Assembly (NCBI GenBank): GCA_039808025.1
Contig: JBDHSK010000003.1
Location: forward strand, 186,001 to 250,000
Length of the DNA stretch: 64,000 nt
Source of the DNA: Sandaracinobacteroides sp039808025
GTDB lineage: Bacteria > Pseudomonadota > Alphaproteobacteria > Sphingomonadales > Sphingomonadaceae
Direction: 5' to 3'
Of the stretch, positions 38,280 through 45,548 are shown piece by piece (position 1 is the first letter of the stretch; every line of letters begins with the position of its first letter). The translations under genes and the position numbers were made by a program. Under the pieces are notes generated by a model. The model did not search any database. It saw only the letters and a program-made list of their open reading frames with translations, and was not told the DNA's origin.

Positions 38280-38837
38280 TCAGTGCGTGGTCGTTGAGGT
38301 TTGGGCGCGCCAAACGAAACGGCCATCGCCGGCCTCGTCGGTGTAGATCGGCGTCGCCTGGCCGATGACGGTGCGTGCCGGGATCGGGCCGAAATAGCGG
38401 CCATCAAGGCTGTCGGGGACGGACGGGTTCATCAGGAAGATGTCCCCATCCGCGATGCGGCGGCAGCCCTGCCAGACCGGCAGCGGACGGCCACGTCTGT
38501 CGCGGTCGAGCGCGCCGCCGATCGGCACGGTATCGACCGTCACGGCATCGCCGGTGCGGCAGACCTGTTGACCGGGAAGTGCGGCGACACGCTTCATCAG
38601 CGGCACGCCGCGCCCGATATAGCCGCGCTCGACCATGAAATCGGCGAGCGGCTCGTCCGGCATGACGGCGACCAGATCGCCGACCGCCAGATGGCGGGGC
38701 GGATCGAGGTCATAGAGGCCGATCGGCACGCTAGCCGAGGCGTTCCACACGAGGCGTAGCGGTGTTGGAACGAAGGACGCGATGGCGACGCCCATGATCG
38801 AGAAATACGTCACCATGACATAGCCGAAGCGGCTCAT
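38280..38837 (-). CDS. traF: TraF, S26-family signal peptidase for conjugative pilin
   Basis: 185 residues. A membrane anchor (about 4-25) is followed by the catalytic Ser36 in ASVPIGLY and Lys82 in PLMKRVAALPG, the Ser/Lys dyad of S26 peptidases. TraF of RP4 trims and cyclises TrbC pilin. Its ATG overlaps the DUF2840 stop by ATGA. Confidence 0.9.
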   Translation of the reverse strand: MSRFGYVMVTYFSIMGVAIASFVPTPLRLVWNASASVPIGLYDLDPPRHLAVGDLVAVMPDEPLADFMVERGYIGRGVPLMKRVAALPGQQVCRTGDAVTVDTVPIGGALDRDRRGRPLPVWQGCRRIADGDIFLMNPSVPDSLDGRYFGPIPARTVIGQATPIYTDEAGDGRFVWRAQTSTTTH

Positions 38838-39355
38838 CGCTCGATCTCCCGCCGCTTGAGCCACGCCTGATGGCGCTCGAGCGTGTAGGGACGCGGATCA
38901 TGTCCGGCGCTCAGACGGTTGGCGACATGGCGCCAGTGATCGGCAGCGACCTCGCAAGGGTCGATCCCGGCGGCTTCCACCGCATCGATATGGCGGAGCA
39001 CCTGCTGAACCTTCGGCCAGCCTTCGATCTTGAGGAGAATGTCACCGCCGGGGCGCACGAAGGGCAGCGTCTGATAGGCTTCACCCGGCCTGACGGCGCG
39101 CACGATGTCGATGCGCGAGATGATCGTGCCGAAGTCGTTGGACGCCCAGCGGACGAAGGCGAAGGTGCCGCCGGGCCGGAACGACAGCACGCGGCGGCGG
39201 CGGTCGAGGATGGTTTCGCGCGCTTCGCGGCCGAACCTGATCCAGTTCTCGATTCTTTTTTCCACCCAGGTCAGTTCGACATGGGTGAGGTTGTCGGATG
39301 CCTGCGCGATCGGCACCGGGCCGCCGCGCAAGCGGGGAACCGCGTTGCCGGTCAT
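38834..39355 (-). CDS. DUF2840 protein
   Basis: 173 residues matching DUF2840, which accompanies traF in this class of elements (THVELTWVEKRIENWIRFGR, then FVRWASNDFGTIISRIDIVR). No signal peptide or membrane segment is visible. It is coupled at both ends by ATGA overlaps. Function unknown; the fixed position suggests a role in transfer or element maintenance. Confidence 0.85.
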   Translation of the reverse strand: MTGNAVPRLRGGPVPIAQASDNLTHVELTWVEKRIENWIRFGREARETILDRRRRVLSFRPGGTFAFVRWASNDFGTIISRIDIVRAVRPGEAYQTLPFVRPGGDILLKIEGWPKVQQVLRHIDAVEAAGIDPCEVAADHWRHVANRLSAGHDPRPYTLERHQAWLKRREIER

Positions 39356-39606
39356 GGGTGGTCTCCTTCGATGGTCTGGGGAAATTCGCGCGCGAGCAGA
39401 TCACGCAGCATGTCGGCGACAGTGACGCCGCGCCCGAACGCGGCGATTTTGATCCGGCCGCGCAGCTCGGGCGTCACGTCGATGGTGAGCCGCGCTGTGA
39501 AGCTGGCCGCATCGCTATCGCGCGGCGCACTATCTGCCGCCTTGATCCAATGCTCTGGGTCGGCCGGGCGGGCGGCGAAGCCGCGACGGGTCGGGCGTTC
39601 GCTCAT
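39352..39606 (-). CDS. Small ribbon-helix-helix-like partner of ParA
   Basis: 84 residues. The C-terminal half (ARLTIDVTPELRGRIKIAAF, then GRGVTVADMLRDLLAREF) looks like a ribbon-helix-helix DNA-binding fold of the ParG/CopG type. It overlaps parA by ATGA, so it may be the centromere-binding partner of the ParA ATPase or its autoregulator. Confidence 0.7.
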   Translation of the reverse strand: MSERPTRRGFAARPADPEHWIKAADSAPRDSDAASFTARLTIDVTPELRGRIKIAAFGRGVTVADMLRDLLAREFPQTIEGDHP

Positions 39607-40256
39607 CGCGCCGTCCTTCCGATACGCAATTTGTCGATCTGATCCGCCAGCGCAGCGATCTCCACCGCGGCGGGCGTTTCGTCGTCGAGTTCCGACACCA
39701 ACCGTCCCGATTGCGCGGCAGCGGCAAAGGCGATGCGCTGACCGATGGTCGCCGCTAACACCGGTGGATCATGGTCGGCGAGCGTCTCGGCCGTCTCGCG
39801 GGCGAGTACGGTGCGTGCGCCGCAACGGTTCAGCACGAAGCGGGCGGCGAGGTCCGGCCGGTAGATGCGCGCTTCCGCAAGAAGCGCCAGCATCTCAGCC
39901 GAAGCCCAGCCATCGAGGGGCGACGGCTGCACCGGGATCAGCACCAGGTCGGCAGCGAGGAGCGCCGAGCGCATCAGCGCGGCGACACGCGGCGGGCCGT
40001 CGATCACGATCATGTCGGCGTCGCGCGCCAGTTCCGGCGCTTCGCGGTGCAGGGTGTCACGGGCCAGGCCGATCACGCCGAACGTGCGGGCCAACCCCTC
40101 ACGGGCGCGCTGCTGCGACCAGTCGAGCGCGGAGCCTTGCGGGTCCGCGTCGATCAGCGTGACACGCTTGCCCTGCCGCGCCCAAACACCTGCGAGGTTC
40201 AGCGCCAGCGTCGTCTTGCCGACGCCGCCCTTCTGGTTGAGGAGCGCGACGATCAT
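39603..40256 (-). CDS. parA: ParA-family partition ATPase
   Basis: 217 residues. The deviant Walker A KGGVGKTT is at 9-16, with TLIDADPQGSALDW and IVIDGPPRV following. It is short and lacks an N-terminal DNA-binding extension, as in type Ib partition ATPases. It sits between repA and the RHH gene with ATGA overlaps on both sides. Confidence 0.92.
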   Translation of the reverse strand: MIVALLNQKGGVGKTTLALNLAGVWARQGKRVTLIDADPQGSALDWSQQRAREGLARTFGVIGLARDTLHREAPELARDADMIVIDGPPRVAALMRSALLAADLVLIPVQPSPLDGWASAEMLALLAEARIYRPDLAARFVLNRCGARTVLARETAETLADHDPPVLAATIGQRIAFAAAAQSGRLVSELDDETPAAVEIAALADQIDKLRIGRTAR

Positions 40257-41383
40257 GGCTTCCTCCCCGGTAACGGGAGGGGGAGCAACGGCGCGGTCAG
40301 GGCGTCGGCCGTTGGCGCTGCTGGTTGCTTGCGAGCGCCGCGAAGGCTCCTTGCAGCGTCACGGATGAGGTTTTCCACCTCGCGCGTGCGCTCTACAGAG
40401 TTAGATTCTCTGTTAGACTCTAAGTTAGAGGAGCGAATTTCGCTTTTCGTGCCGAGGGTTACATTCGGTTTTGGTTCCCGATGGCACGAGGGGATGGTTC
40501 CCGATAGCACGCGCCTGCCGGTTCCCGATGGCACGACGCTATCCACAGCCTGTCCACAGACCGGAACCGGCTCGAAGGCGAGCAGCATCCGTCCGCCGAA
40601 CTCAACCTCGAGAAACAGCGTGTAGCCGGGCAGAGGCTGGCGTCGAATGATGTCGCGCAGCTCGAAGGCGAAGCGTTTAAAGGGCGATAATGCGCCGGAC
40701 TTCTGGTGGAGGTGACGGAAGTCGAAACGCCAACCATTGCGCTGTCGGCCGCCATGCTTGCGCACGATGCGGTAGAGCCAGCGATCGAGGCCGCCGGTGA
40801 GATCGAAATATGCGCGGTCGATGGTCAGCACGAGCGCGTCGTCGAGCACGGCCTGGTAGAACCAGTCGGGCACGATCAGTTCGATCCCGTCAGGCCGACC
40901 GTTGCGGTCGGTGCGCTCCTTCCACTCGTTGATCCACGAGAAGCGATGCCGACGGCCCTCGGTGGGCTGGCGGATCGTGGTCGAAATCGTGGTGGACTGG
41001 AGCCGATCGAGCGCCGCCTTCAGGCGCTGATAATCGCGCAAGCTCGTGCCGCGGCCGATGAACCGGAGGATTTCATACGGGGTGGCCGCCATCAGGCGCG
41101 ACGTGCGAAGCCCGGCGTCGCGGGCCTCGACGATCTGGCTCGCGGCCCAGATCAGGATGTCGGCGTCCCAGATGGTCGCCATGCCGTGATCGGGGACGGC
41201 CTCGACCCGGATCGCGATCTTGCCGGCGCAAAAGTCGATCGGCGCGACGCGATGGGATTTGGAGAGGGAGAAGAACGGATAGGCCATGAGATCCTGCGCG
41301 TCTCGTGGCGCGAAATCGCCGGGGAGCGCCCGGAACAGGTCGAGCTGTCCGCGCTCCGAGAGGGACTGATGCCGCGCCGCCAT
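40253..41383 (-). CDS. repA: RepA-type replication initiator (RPA family)
   Basis: 376 residues from the ATG at 41383. The conserved core of plasmid RepA/RPA initiators is present: YPFFSLSKSHRV, ATIWDADILIWAASQI, TPYEILRFIGRGT and RWLYRIVRKHGG. The C-terminal 100 residues are low-complexity. A replication initiator on an ICE suggests the excised circle can replicate. No clear Shine-Dalgarno precedes the ATG. Confidence 0.85.
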   Translation of the reverse strand: MAARHQSLSERGQLDLFRALPGDFAPRDAQDLMAYPFFSLSKSHRVAPIDFCAGKIAIRVEAVPDHGMATIWDADILIWAASQIVEARDAGLRTSRLMAATPYEILRFIGRGTSLRDYQRLKAALDRLQSTTISTTIRQPTEGRRHRFSWINEWKERTDRNGRPDGIELIVPDWFYQAVLDDALVLTIDRAYFDLTGGLDRWLYRIVRKHGGRQRNGWRFDFRHLHQKSGALSPFKRFAFELRDIIRRQPLPGYTLFLEVEFGGRMLLAFEPVPVCGQAVDSVVPSGTGRRVLSGTIPSCHREPKPNVTLGTKSEIRSSNLESNRESNSVERTREVENLIRDAARSLRGARKQPAAPTADALTAPLLPLPLPGRKP

Positions 41384-41396
41384 TCTGCAACCGCGA

Positions 41397-41678
41397 TCAG
41401 CGTGCGAAGCGGCCAGGCTGCGCCACAAGCGGCTGCACCTGACGCTTGGCAGGCAGCACGTTGCCCCGCGGATCGGAGGTCGAGGTCACCGCGCCACGCG
41501 CGGCCCAAGCTTCGAGATCGTCTACCGAATAGACGACGCGCCCGCCGAGCTTGCGATAGGCCGGGCCAGTCCCGTAGGTGCGATGTTTCTCCAGCGTGCG
41601 GGCGGAAAGGCTAAGGAATTCAGCCGCTTCCTTGGTGCGCAGAAAGCGCGGCGGCAAAACGGCGAGGTCGGGTCGCAT
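41397..41678 (-). CDS. AlpA/RdfS-like winged-helix protein, probable excisionase
   Basis: 93 residues with a MerR/AlpA-type HTH_17: FLRTKEAAEFLSLSARTLEK, then YRKLGGRVVYSVDDLEAWA. AAAGG lies before the ATG at 41678. In ICEMlSymR7A the recombination directionality factor RdfS is a protein of this fold, under FseA control, at the head of the conjugation genes. Here the same order (FseA-like, this gene, repA, traF) is seen. Role inferred by position and fold. Confidence 0.72.
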   Translation of the reverse strand: MRPDLAVLPPRFLRTKEAAEFLSLSARTLEKHRTYGTGPAYRKLGGRVVYSVDDLEAWAARGAVTSTSDPRGNVLPAKRQVQPLVAQPGRFAR

Positions 41679-41690
41679 GGATCGGCCTTT

Positions 41691-41739
41691 CGTGATCTTC
41701 GGTGGGGCCGCCGATGATCGGCGGCGGACGAAGGTCACG
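41691..41739. promoter_or_regulatory. Nested inverted repeat in the leader of the RdfS-like gene
   Basis: GCCGCCGAT and ATCGGCGGC (41707-41725) are perfect arms around one base. They are flanked by CGTGATCTTCG (41691-41701) and CGAAGGTCACG (41729-41739), complementary except for one position. The structure lies just upstream of the ribosome-binding site of the RdfS-like gene and could be an activator site or an RNA hairpin limiting its translation. Confidence 0.5.
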
Positions 41740-41816
41740 ATGGCGAAGGGCGAGTGTCGGGATGGAGGGCGAAGTTGGGGGGTATCGAAATCGCCCACCG
41801 GGCGAGCCATCTACGC

Positions 41817-42384
41817 CTAAGAAACGCGGCGATGCCGAAGCAGTTTGCGATAGCCACCCGCGATCATGGTTCGGGCATCGCGGATCAGCGCCTTGACGGC
41901 ATACCGCACTGAAGAAGTTTGCCATTCGCTGCGGTCCAGTGCGCCGGTTCTGAATATGACCTGCGCGATCTCGCGCCCGGTCGCGCCGGCCCGATGACCG
42001 TCGAAAGCTTGCAGCATTCGGCGTATCCGTGCCCGTTGCTGGGCAGTCAAACGTGTTTCGGGAGGAACCGCACGGCCATGCAGAGCAGCCAGAAGCCGAT
42101 AAGCGGCTTCGAGACGATCGAACCCATCCACACCGAGCGGGATGATTGCTGCTGTAGCTGCAAGACCCTCGTGAATGAGTTGAAGTTGCTGGCCGCTGCC
42201 GAGGTCAAACAGCAAGTAAGCAGTGTTGTTTTCGGTCACTGAGACCGCTGCATCGATAACCGGTGGCGGATCGACTGGGCCCAACTCGGCTGGCGAAGCT
42301 CCGAGCACCAGGATGCTGGTGTCATGCTGCGGTAGCCAAAAGACGGGGGCGTCTGGTGGGGCGCGCAGAGGATCGACAGGGAAA
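41817..42384 (-). CDS. DUF2285 half of an FseA-like excision activator (reached by +1 frameshift)
   Basis: The +1 frame following the DUF6499 ORF reads FPVDPLRAPPDAPVFWLPQH, then DTSILVLGASPAEL, and continues without a break to a DUF2285 domain (RLEAAYRLLAALHGRAVPPE near its middle; KALIRDARTMIAGGYRKLL at the end). There is no good independent start; a GTG at 42308 lies inside the domain. In ICEMlSymR7A the DUF6499 and DUF2285 halves are joined by programmed +1 frameshifting to make FseA. The same arrangement here argues for a functional fusion, though a decayed gene or sequencing error is possible. Confidence 0.72.
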
Positions 42385-42576
42385 TCGTAACCCCCATTGC
42401 TGACGGATCTTACCTGTCAGCTCTTGTCGATCGACATGCGCGTCATCAAACGCTTCGTAGTCATGGTCATAAGCATCGTTTCGGCGCAGCCACTCCCAGG
42501 CAAGGTCGGATGCTGTGAGATCATCGATGTGATCGTAGTGCGCGGGCGAGCGCCACAGGGATGCGTCCGGCGTCAT
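42322..42576 (-). CDS. DUF6499 half of the FseA-like activator (zero-frame ORF)
   Basis: 84 codons starting MTPDASLWRSPAHYDHIDDL, followed by TASDLAWEWLRRNDAYDHDY: the DUF6499 motif. GGGAGGAA stands 7 bases before the ATG at 42576. From about residue 66 onward the zero-frame sequence becomes Arg/Pro-rich and unlike the family, whereas the +1 frame continues as DUF2285. The zero-frame product would be a truncated form. Confidence 0.75.
   Translation of the reverse strand: MTPDASLWRSPAHYDHIDDLTASDLAWEWLRRNDAYDHDYEAFDDAHVDRQELTGKIRQQWGLRFPCRSSARPTRRPRLLATAA
42379..42387 (-). other. Putative +1 ribosomal frameshift site
   Basis: On the minus strand the zero frame reads CGA TTT CCC TGT. A tRNA-Phe slip from TTT to TTC, or a tRNA-Pro slip from CCC to CCT, moves the ribosome +1. 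Both give the same product, Arg-Phe-Pro-Val, which joins the DUF6499 frame to the DUF2285 frame. Without a shift, translation ends 18 codons later at 42322. Confidence 0.55.
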
Positions 42577-42689
42577 CGCGTTCCTCCCATCGATTGACCA
42601 AATTGCGGGAGCGATATGATTTCCCGGGAAGGTTGATTGAGGGAAGAGGTCTTGACGGCAGAGAGCGATGCCGGGGCGGCATCACTCGG

Positions 42690-42962
42690 TCAGTGCCTTT
42701 GACTGTCGCGGACCAGATTTCGATAGCCGCGGTCGGACATCCAGCGCGCACGGGCAAGATGCGAGTCGTGGATCAGGCGACAACGTCTTGGATCGAGTTC
42801 GGGATCGAGACCGAACAGAATCTGTACAGCCTCGCGCCAGTCGGCACCATCGCGAGCGGCGTCGAGCAAGCGGAGATACAAAGTCATGTGCTTTCGGTCA
42901 TAGGGCGTCAGACCCTGGCCGGTAGGTGGTTCGTCAAGAAACTGCGGGGCTGATCGTGTCAC
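42690..42962 (-). CDS. Small DUF2285 protein, QseM-like antiactivator
   Basis: 90 residues from a GTG at 42962 (AGGA about 10 bases upstream; an in-frame stop lies just before). The sequence TPYDRKHMTLYLRLLDAARD, then GADWREAVQILFGLDP and DSHLARARWMSDRGYRNLV is a stand-alone DUF2285. In ICEMlSymR7A, QseM is a stand-alone DUF2285 that binds and blocks FseA. Equivalent role is inferred from domain and position next to the FseA-like gene. Confidence 0.75.
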   Translation of the reverse strand: MTRSAPQFLDEPPTGQGLTPYDRKHMTLYLRLLDAARDGADWREAVQILFGLDPELDPRRCRLIHDSHLARARWMSDRGYRNLVRDSQRH

Positions 42963-42971
42963 CGGGCCATC

Positions 42972-43109
42972 CTATTCGCCTGACGCGATCCTGTTAACCA
43001 AATCCGCCGCCGTCATTGACGCAGGACATGCGGACCGTGGAAAAACAGGCAGGATCGCCGCCGCGTCGGCGCGACGGCTAGGATGGGGATCGTCGCTGGT
43101 GTTCGTCAT
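42972..43109 (-). CDS. Possible 45-residue protein between the HTH and DUF2285 genes
   Basis: An ATG at 43109 opens 45 codons (MTNTSDDPHPSRRADAAAIL to SMTAADLVNRIASGE). It overlaps the end of the HTH gene by 32 bases and ends 9 bases before the DUF2285 GTG. The C-terminus looks natural, but no family is recognised and no strong Shine-Dalgarno is present. It may be spurious. Confidence 0.3.
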   Translation of the reverse strand: MTNTSDDPHPSRRADAAAILPVFPRSACPASMTAADLVNRIASGE

Positions 43110-43332
43110 GAAGCCGCAGCACTCCTTCGCCCTTGTCGGTGGACAGAAGGACGACGCCAGCGGCTTCCAGTGCCCGCCTGACTTGATCGCGCGTCGTCTC
43201 ATACACATCAAGCCCGCTTTCGGATTCGAGGCGTTTGAGAGCGGTCAGCGATACTCGGGCCTTGTCAGCGAGCGTCTCCTGCGTCCAACCCAGCAACGCG
43301 CGTGCGGCCCGTGATTGTCGGGCGGTGATCAT
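43078..43332 (-). CDS. XRE-type HTH regulator (QseC-like)
   Basis: 84 residues, mostly a Cro/C1-type HTH: ARALLGWTQETLADKARVSL, then TALKRLESE. GGGAGGTGATC, a near-perfect anti-16S match, lies ahead of the ATG at 43332. It is placed just before the QseM-like gene, as the small HTH repressor QseC is associated with qseM in ICEMlSymR7A. An upstream inverted repeat (43407-43430) may be its operator. Confidence 0.78.
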   Translation of the reverse strand: MITARQSRAARALLGWTQETLADKARVSLTALKRLESESGLDVYETTRDQVRRALEAAGVVLLSTDKGEGVLRLHDEHQRRSPS

Positions 43333-43406
43333 GCATGATCACCTCCCACCGGCCGAAACGCACTTGCCAGAACTACGGCTATTTTAGTCGTTCTTGGACT
43401 GAGCGC

Positions 43407-43430
43407 CACCACAATTCGGTGTTTGTGGTG
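43407..43430. promoter_or_regulatory. Inverted repeat upstream of the HTH gene
   Basis: CACCACAA (43407-43414) and TTGTGGTG (43423-43430) are perfect 8-base arms with an 8-base spacer, 75 bases upstream of the HTH start. Dyad symmetry and spacing fit a Cro/C1-type operator; no function is proven. Confidence 0.45.
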
Positions 43431-43490
43431 CTCAACTTTTGGCCCGTCGCCGCTCTACGTGCCGAACTGATTCGGTTTTGGCGGGTAAGC

Positions 43491-43514
43491 GGCCCCGGCC
43501 TTTCGACCGGGGCC
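43491..43514 (-). terminator. Strong GC hairpin after DUF736 copy 2
   Basis: GGCCCCGG (43491-43498) and CCGGGGCC (43507-43514) are perfect 8-base arms around an 8-base loop, 13 bases past the DUF736 stop. No long T-run follows on the minus strand, so termination may be partial or act as an RNA 3' end stabiliser. It divides the maintenance block from the regulatory module. Confidence 0.5.
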
Positions 43515-43527
43515 TTGCTCCGGGGGC

Positions 43528-43854
43528 TCAGTCGCCCCGGCGCCCGTTGGGACGGGACCAGATCAGCGAGTAACCTTCGCCATCCTCGTCGTCGAAGAGA
43601 TTGGCGTAGATCGGGGCGTTGAAGCTCGGATCGTCGAGCTTGAGGCCCAGATAGTCGCGGCCTTCGTTGGAACGCTTGGACCAGGCGGCGCCGATCTCGG
43701 CGCGGCCGACCAGAACGCGGTGGCTGGGGGCGTTTTCGCCGGTGGCGCGCAGGTCGGGAACGATGCGCACGCCCTTGGCCTGGACGCTGAGAGTGACGAT
43801 TTCGCCGGTGAATTCGTTCGAGCCGGTCTTCTTGAAGGTGCCGATGGTCGCCAT
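43528..43854 (-). CDS. DUF736 protein (copy 2)
   Basis: 108 residues from the ATG at 43854 with GGAGA upstream: MATIGTFKKTGSNEFTGEIV at the start, then ENAPSHRVLVGRAEIGAAW and IYANLFDDEDGEGYSLIWSR at the end. It is a paralogue of the protein at 37858-38211. Its long leader shares a conserved block with the leader of the DUF2493 gene (47316-47340), so the two may be controlled together. Confidence 0.9.
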   Translation of the reverse strand: MATIGTFKKTGSNEFTGEIVTLSVQAKGVRIVPDLRATGENAPSHRVLVGRAEIGAAWSKRSNEGRDYLGLKLDDPSFNAPIYANLFDDEDGEGYSLIWSRPNGRRGD

Positions 43855-43945
43855 GGTAAGTCTCCGTTTTTGCGTTTTCGAGCCCGCACCATGCGGCCTC
43901 GATGGCGATCGGTGGGCCGGAGGCGACCGACGACGCATCGCTTGC

Positions 43946-44028
43946 GACCGAAGCGGAGCGGAGGACGGCGCAGGCGCGACTTTCTTGTCTCGCGAGGAAT
44001 GGGTGAAACCCAGGGGAAGAAAGTTGCG
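43946..44028 (-). promoter_or_regulatory. Conserved leader B upstream of DUF736 copy 2
   Basis: The block at 43946-43970 matches 47316-47340 (upstream of DUF2493) at 20 of 25 positions. Upstream in transcript order is a stem: CGCGACTTTCTT (43975-43986) pairs with AAGAAAGTTGCG (44017-44028) with one mismatch, and encloses GGGTgaaACCC (44001-44011). The DUF2493 leader has an equivalent stem in the same position. Confidence 0.5.
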
Positions 44029-44437
44029 ACACGCCGTTGCGGCATAGGCGGTCGAGGCGAAGCCGGTCTTCGGCCAGATCAGGCCATTGGAGAGGCCGTG
44101 AGGTGCGCTCGTTCAACGGGACAGATGAAGGAGACGCACGGCGACATCTCGCGATCGGCAAGAGAACAGGACCGGCGGTTCACCGGCATCGTTGCATCTT
44201 GCAGGACAGGCAGGTTGTGCTCCCTCCCGTGCCCGGCCACCACAGAACAAACCCGTCACCCATGTTCGGGTTTTACCGCCATTCGTGTGTGCCGCTGATC
44301 GAAGCTCCCTCGAGGGTGCGGGCCTTGGGGCGCGGCTCCGATCCGTCGCTCCTGCCCAACACCCACGCGATCTCTGGCGACAGGGATGGCGTCTATCCCC
44401 GCTGTTCGGGCGTTGCCGCCCACGGTGTCGGGGCCGC
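44029..44437. other. Gene-poor stretch between DUF736 and a membrane-protein gene
   Basis: No convincing coding frame on either strand; the open frames here are Arg-rich shadows. A hairpin with arms AAACCCG and CGGGTTT (about 44250-44274) followed by T residues on the plus strand could be a terminator for the membrane-protein transcript or an unrelated structure. Nothing else was recognised. Confidence 0.4.
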
Positions 44438-44878
44438 CTAAGCCCGCGCCAGCCCCTGGTTTGCAGGGTCGGGCGCTGCCATGCCCGCAATGCGCAGAAA
44501 CGCCGTGATGCCCACCGCAATCGAGCCGAGGACCGAGAAGACGATCTGCCAAGTCTCTGAAGGGATGGTGTGTTTCACGATCCCGTGGACGGCGTGATAA
44601 CCCGCGATGACGGCGGGCGCGACGAAGATCGCGGCGATCGCAAACTTGGCCCAGAGCGGACGGACGGTTGCAAGCAAGACCTGGCCGAAGCCGAGCGTCA
44701 GCCCGGCCGCGACCGTGCCGATGAGGATTGCGCCCAGCCAGCCTGCGCCAGTGTGATAGGCCCAGCCGCCAGCGGTGACACCTGCGAATAAAGGCAGCGC
44801 GAAGACGGCGAGCGTAAACAGCAGCCAGCAGAAGAAGCCGATGGCTGCGATGGACAAGATGATGCCAAAAATGAACAT
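44438..44878 (-). CDS. Small polytopic membrane protein
   Basis: 146 residues from the ATG at 44878 with GGAGAC upstream. There are about four hydrophobic helices: FGIILSIAAIGFFCWLLF, the following AVFALPLFAGV, a Gly-rich third segment and IVFSVLGSIAVGITAFL. No known family. The same frame is open from an ATG at 45046, so a 56-residue soluble N-terminal extension cannot be ruled out. It probably sits in the inner membrane; its job in the element is unknown. Confidence 0.65.
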   Translation of the reverse strand: MFIFGIILSIAAIGFFCWLLFTLAVFALPLFAGVTAGGWAYHTGAGWLGAILIGTVAAGLTLGFGQVLLATVRPLWAKFAIAAIFVAPAVIAGYHAVHGIVKHTIPSETWQIVFSVLGSIAVGITAFLRIAGMAAPDPANQGLARA

Positions 44879-45020
44879 GGTGGTGTCTCCGAGACAGAAA
44901 GGTCTGAAGGTCGCGCCTCCACCACCACCGCAGCGCGACCGGAACCATAGCAGAACATCGCCGTCGGCGGGAGCGGAAACCAGCAGGGTTTCGGCATCGC
45001 GCGCGGTGATTTTCTGCCGG

Positions 45021-45188
45021 TCATGGGGCGAAAGGGTCGATTTCATCGACGATGGCCACGCTGTCGCCGTCATATTCGCTGGCGGGCATGACCGAGAGCG
45101 TGCCGTCACCGGCGCGGAAGATGACGATGACGGCCATCAGGGTGGTGGCGAGGCTGAAGGCGAAGGCGTGTGCGTCGTGGAAGGACAT
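45021..45188 (-). CDS. 55-residue single-pass membrane protein
   Basis: ATG at 45188 with AGGAG upstream. The product begins MSFHDAHAFAFSLATTLMAV with one hydrophobic helix and ends in an acidic tail (YDGDSVAIVDEIDPFAP). It overlaps an alternative ATG of the next membrane-protein frame. No family recognised; small size keeps confidence modest. Confidence 0.45.
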   Translation of the reverse strand: MSFHDAHAFAFSLATTLMAVIVIFRAGDGTLSVMPASEYDGDSVAIVDEIDPFAP

Positions 45189-45548
45189 TGATCCAGCTCC
45201 TGTTTCGAGCGGAGGTCCATCCCCCGCTGACAGGCGCCCGATGTGTTCGGCCGAGGGCCGCAATCACCGCGACAGGCGCAGCCGAAGCGGCGGCACGCGC
45301 ATGCGTAGTCCGACCCTTTACGGGTTGATGGCGTCAGGCCCTCGGCCGGACCAAGGATCAGCGCATTTGAAGCGGGGGGTGGCTCTGCTCTGCAGGGGCC
45401 GCTGATAACTCCATAGATGTCATGCCCTCCGTCGTGCGAAGTCACTGTATGTCGGCTATGTTGGCATTGGCTGACTCGGATTCTGCGTCTTCAGCCTTGA
45501 GGCATTCATGGTGACACATGCTTCAGTAAGAGAGCGAGGATCTACCGC
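45189..45548. other. Intergenic region between divergent small genes
   Basis: 360 bases between the minus-strand 55-residue gene and the plus-strand gene at 45549. It should contain both promoters, but no clear -35/-10 pair stands out. No gene or repeat was recognised. It may mark an insertion point of the plus-strand gene. Confidence 0.35.
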
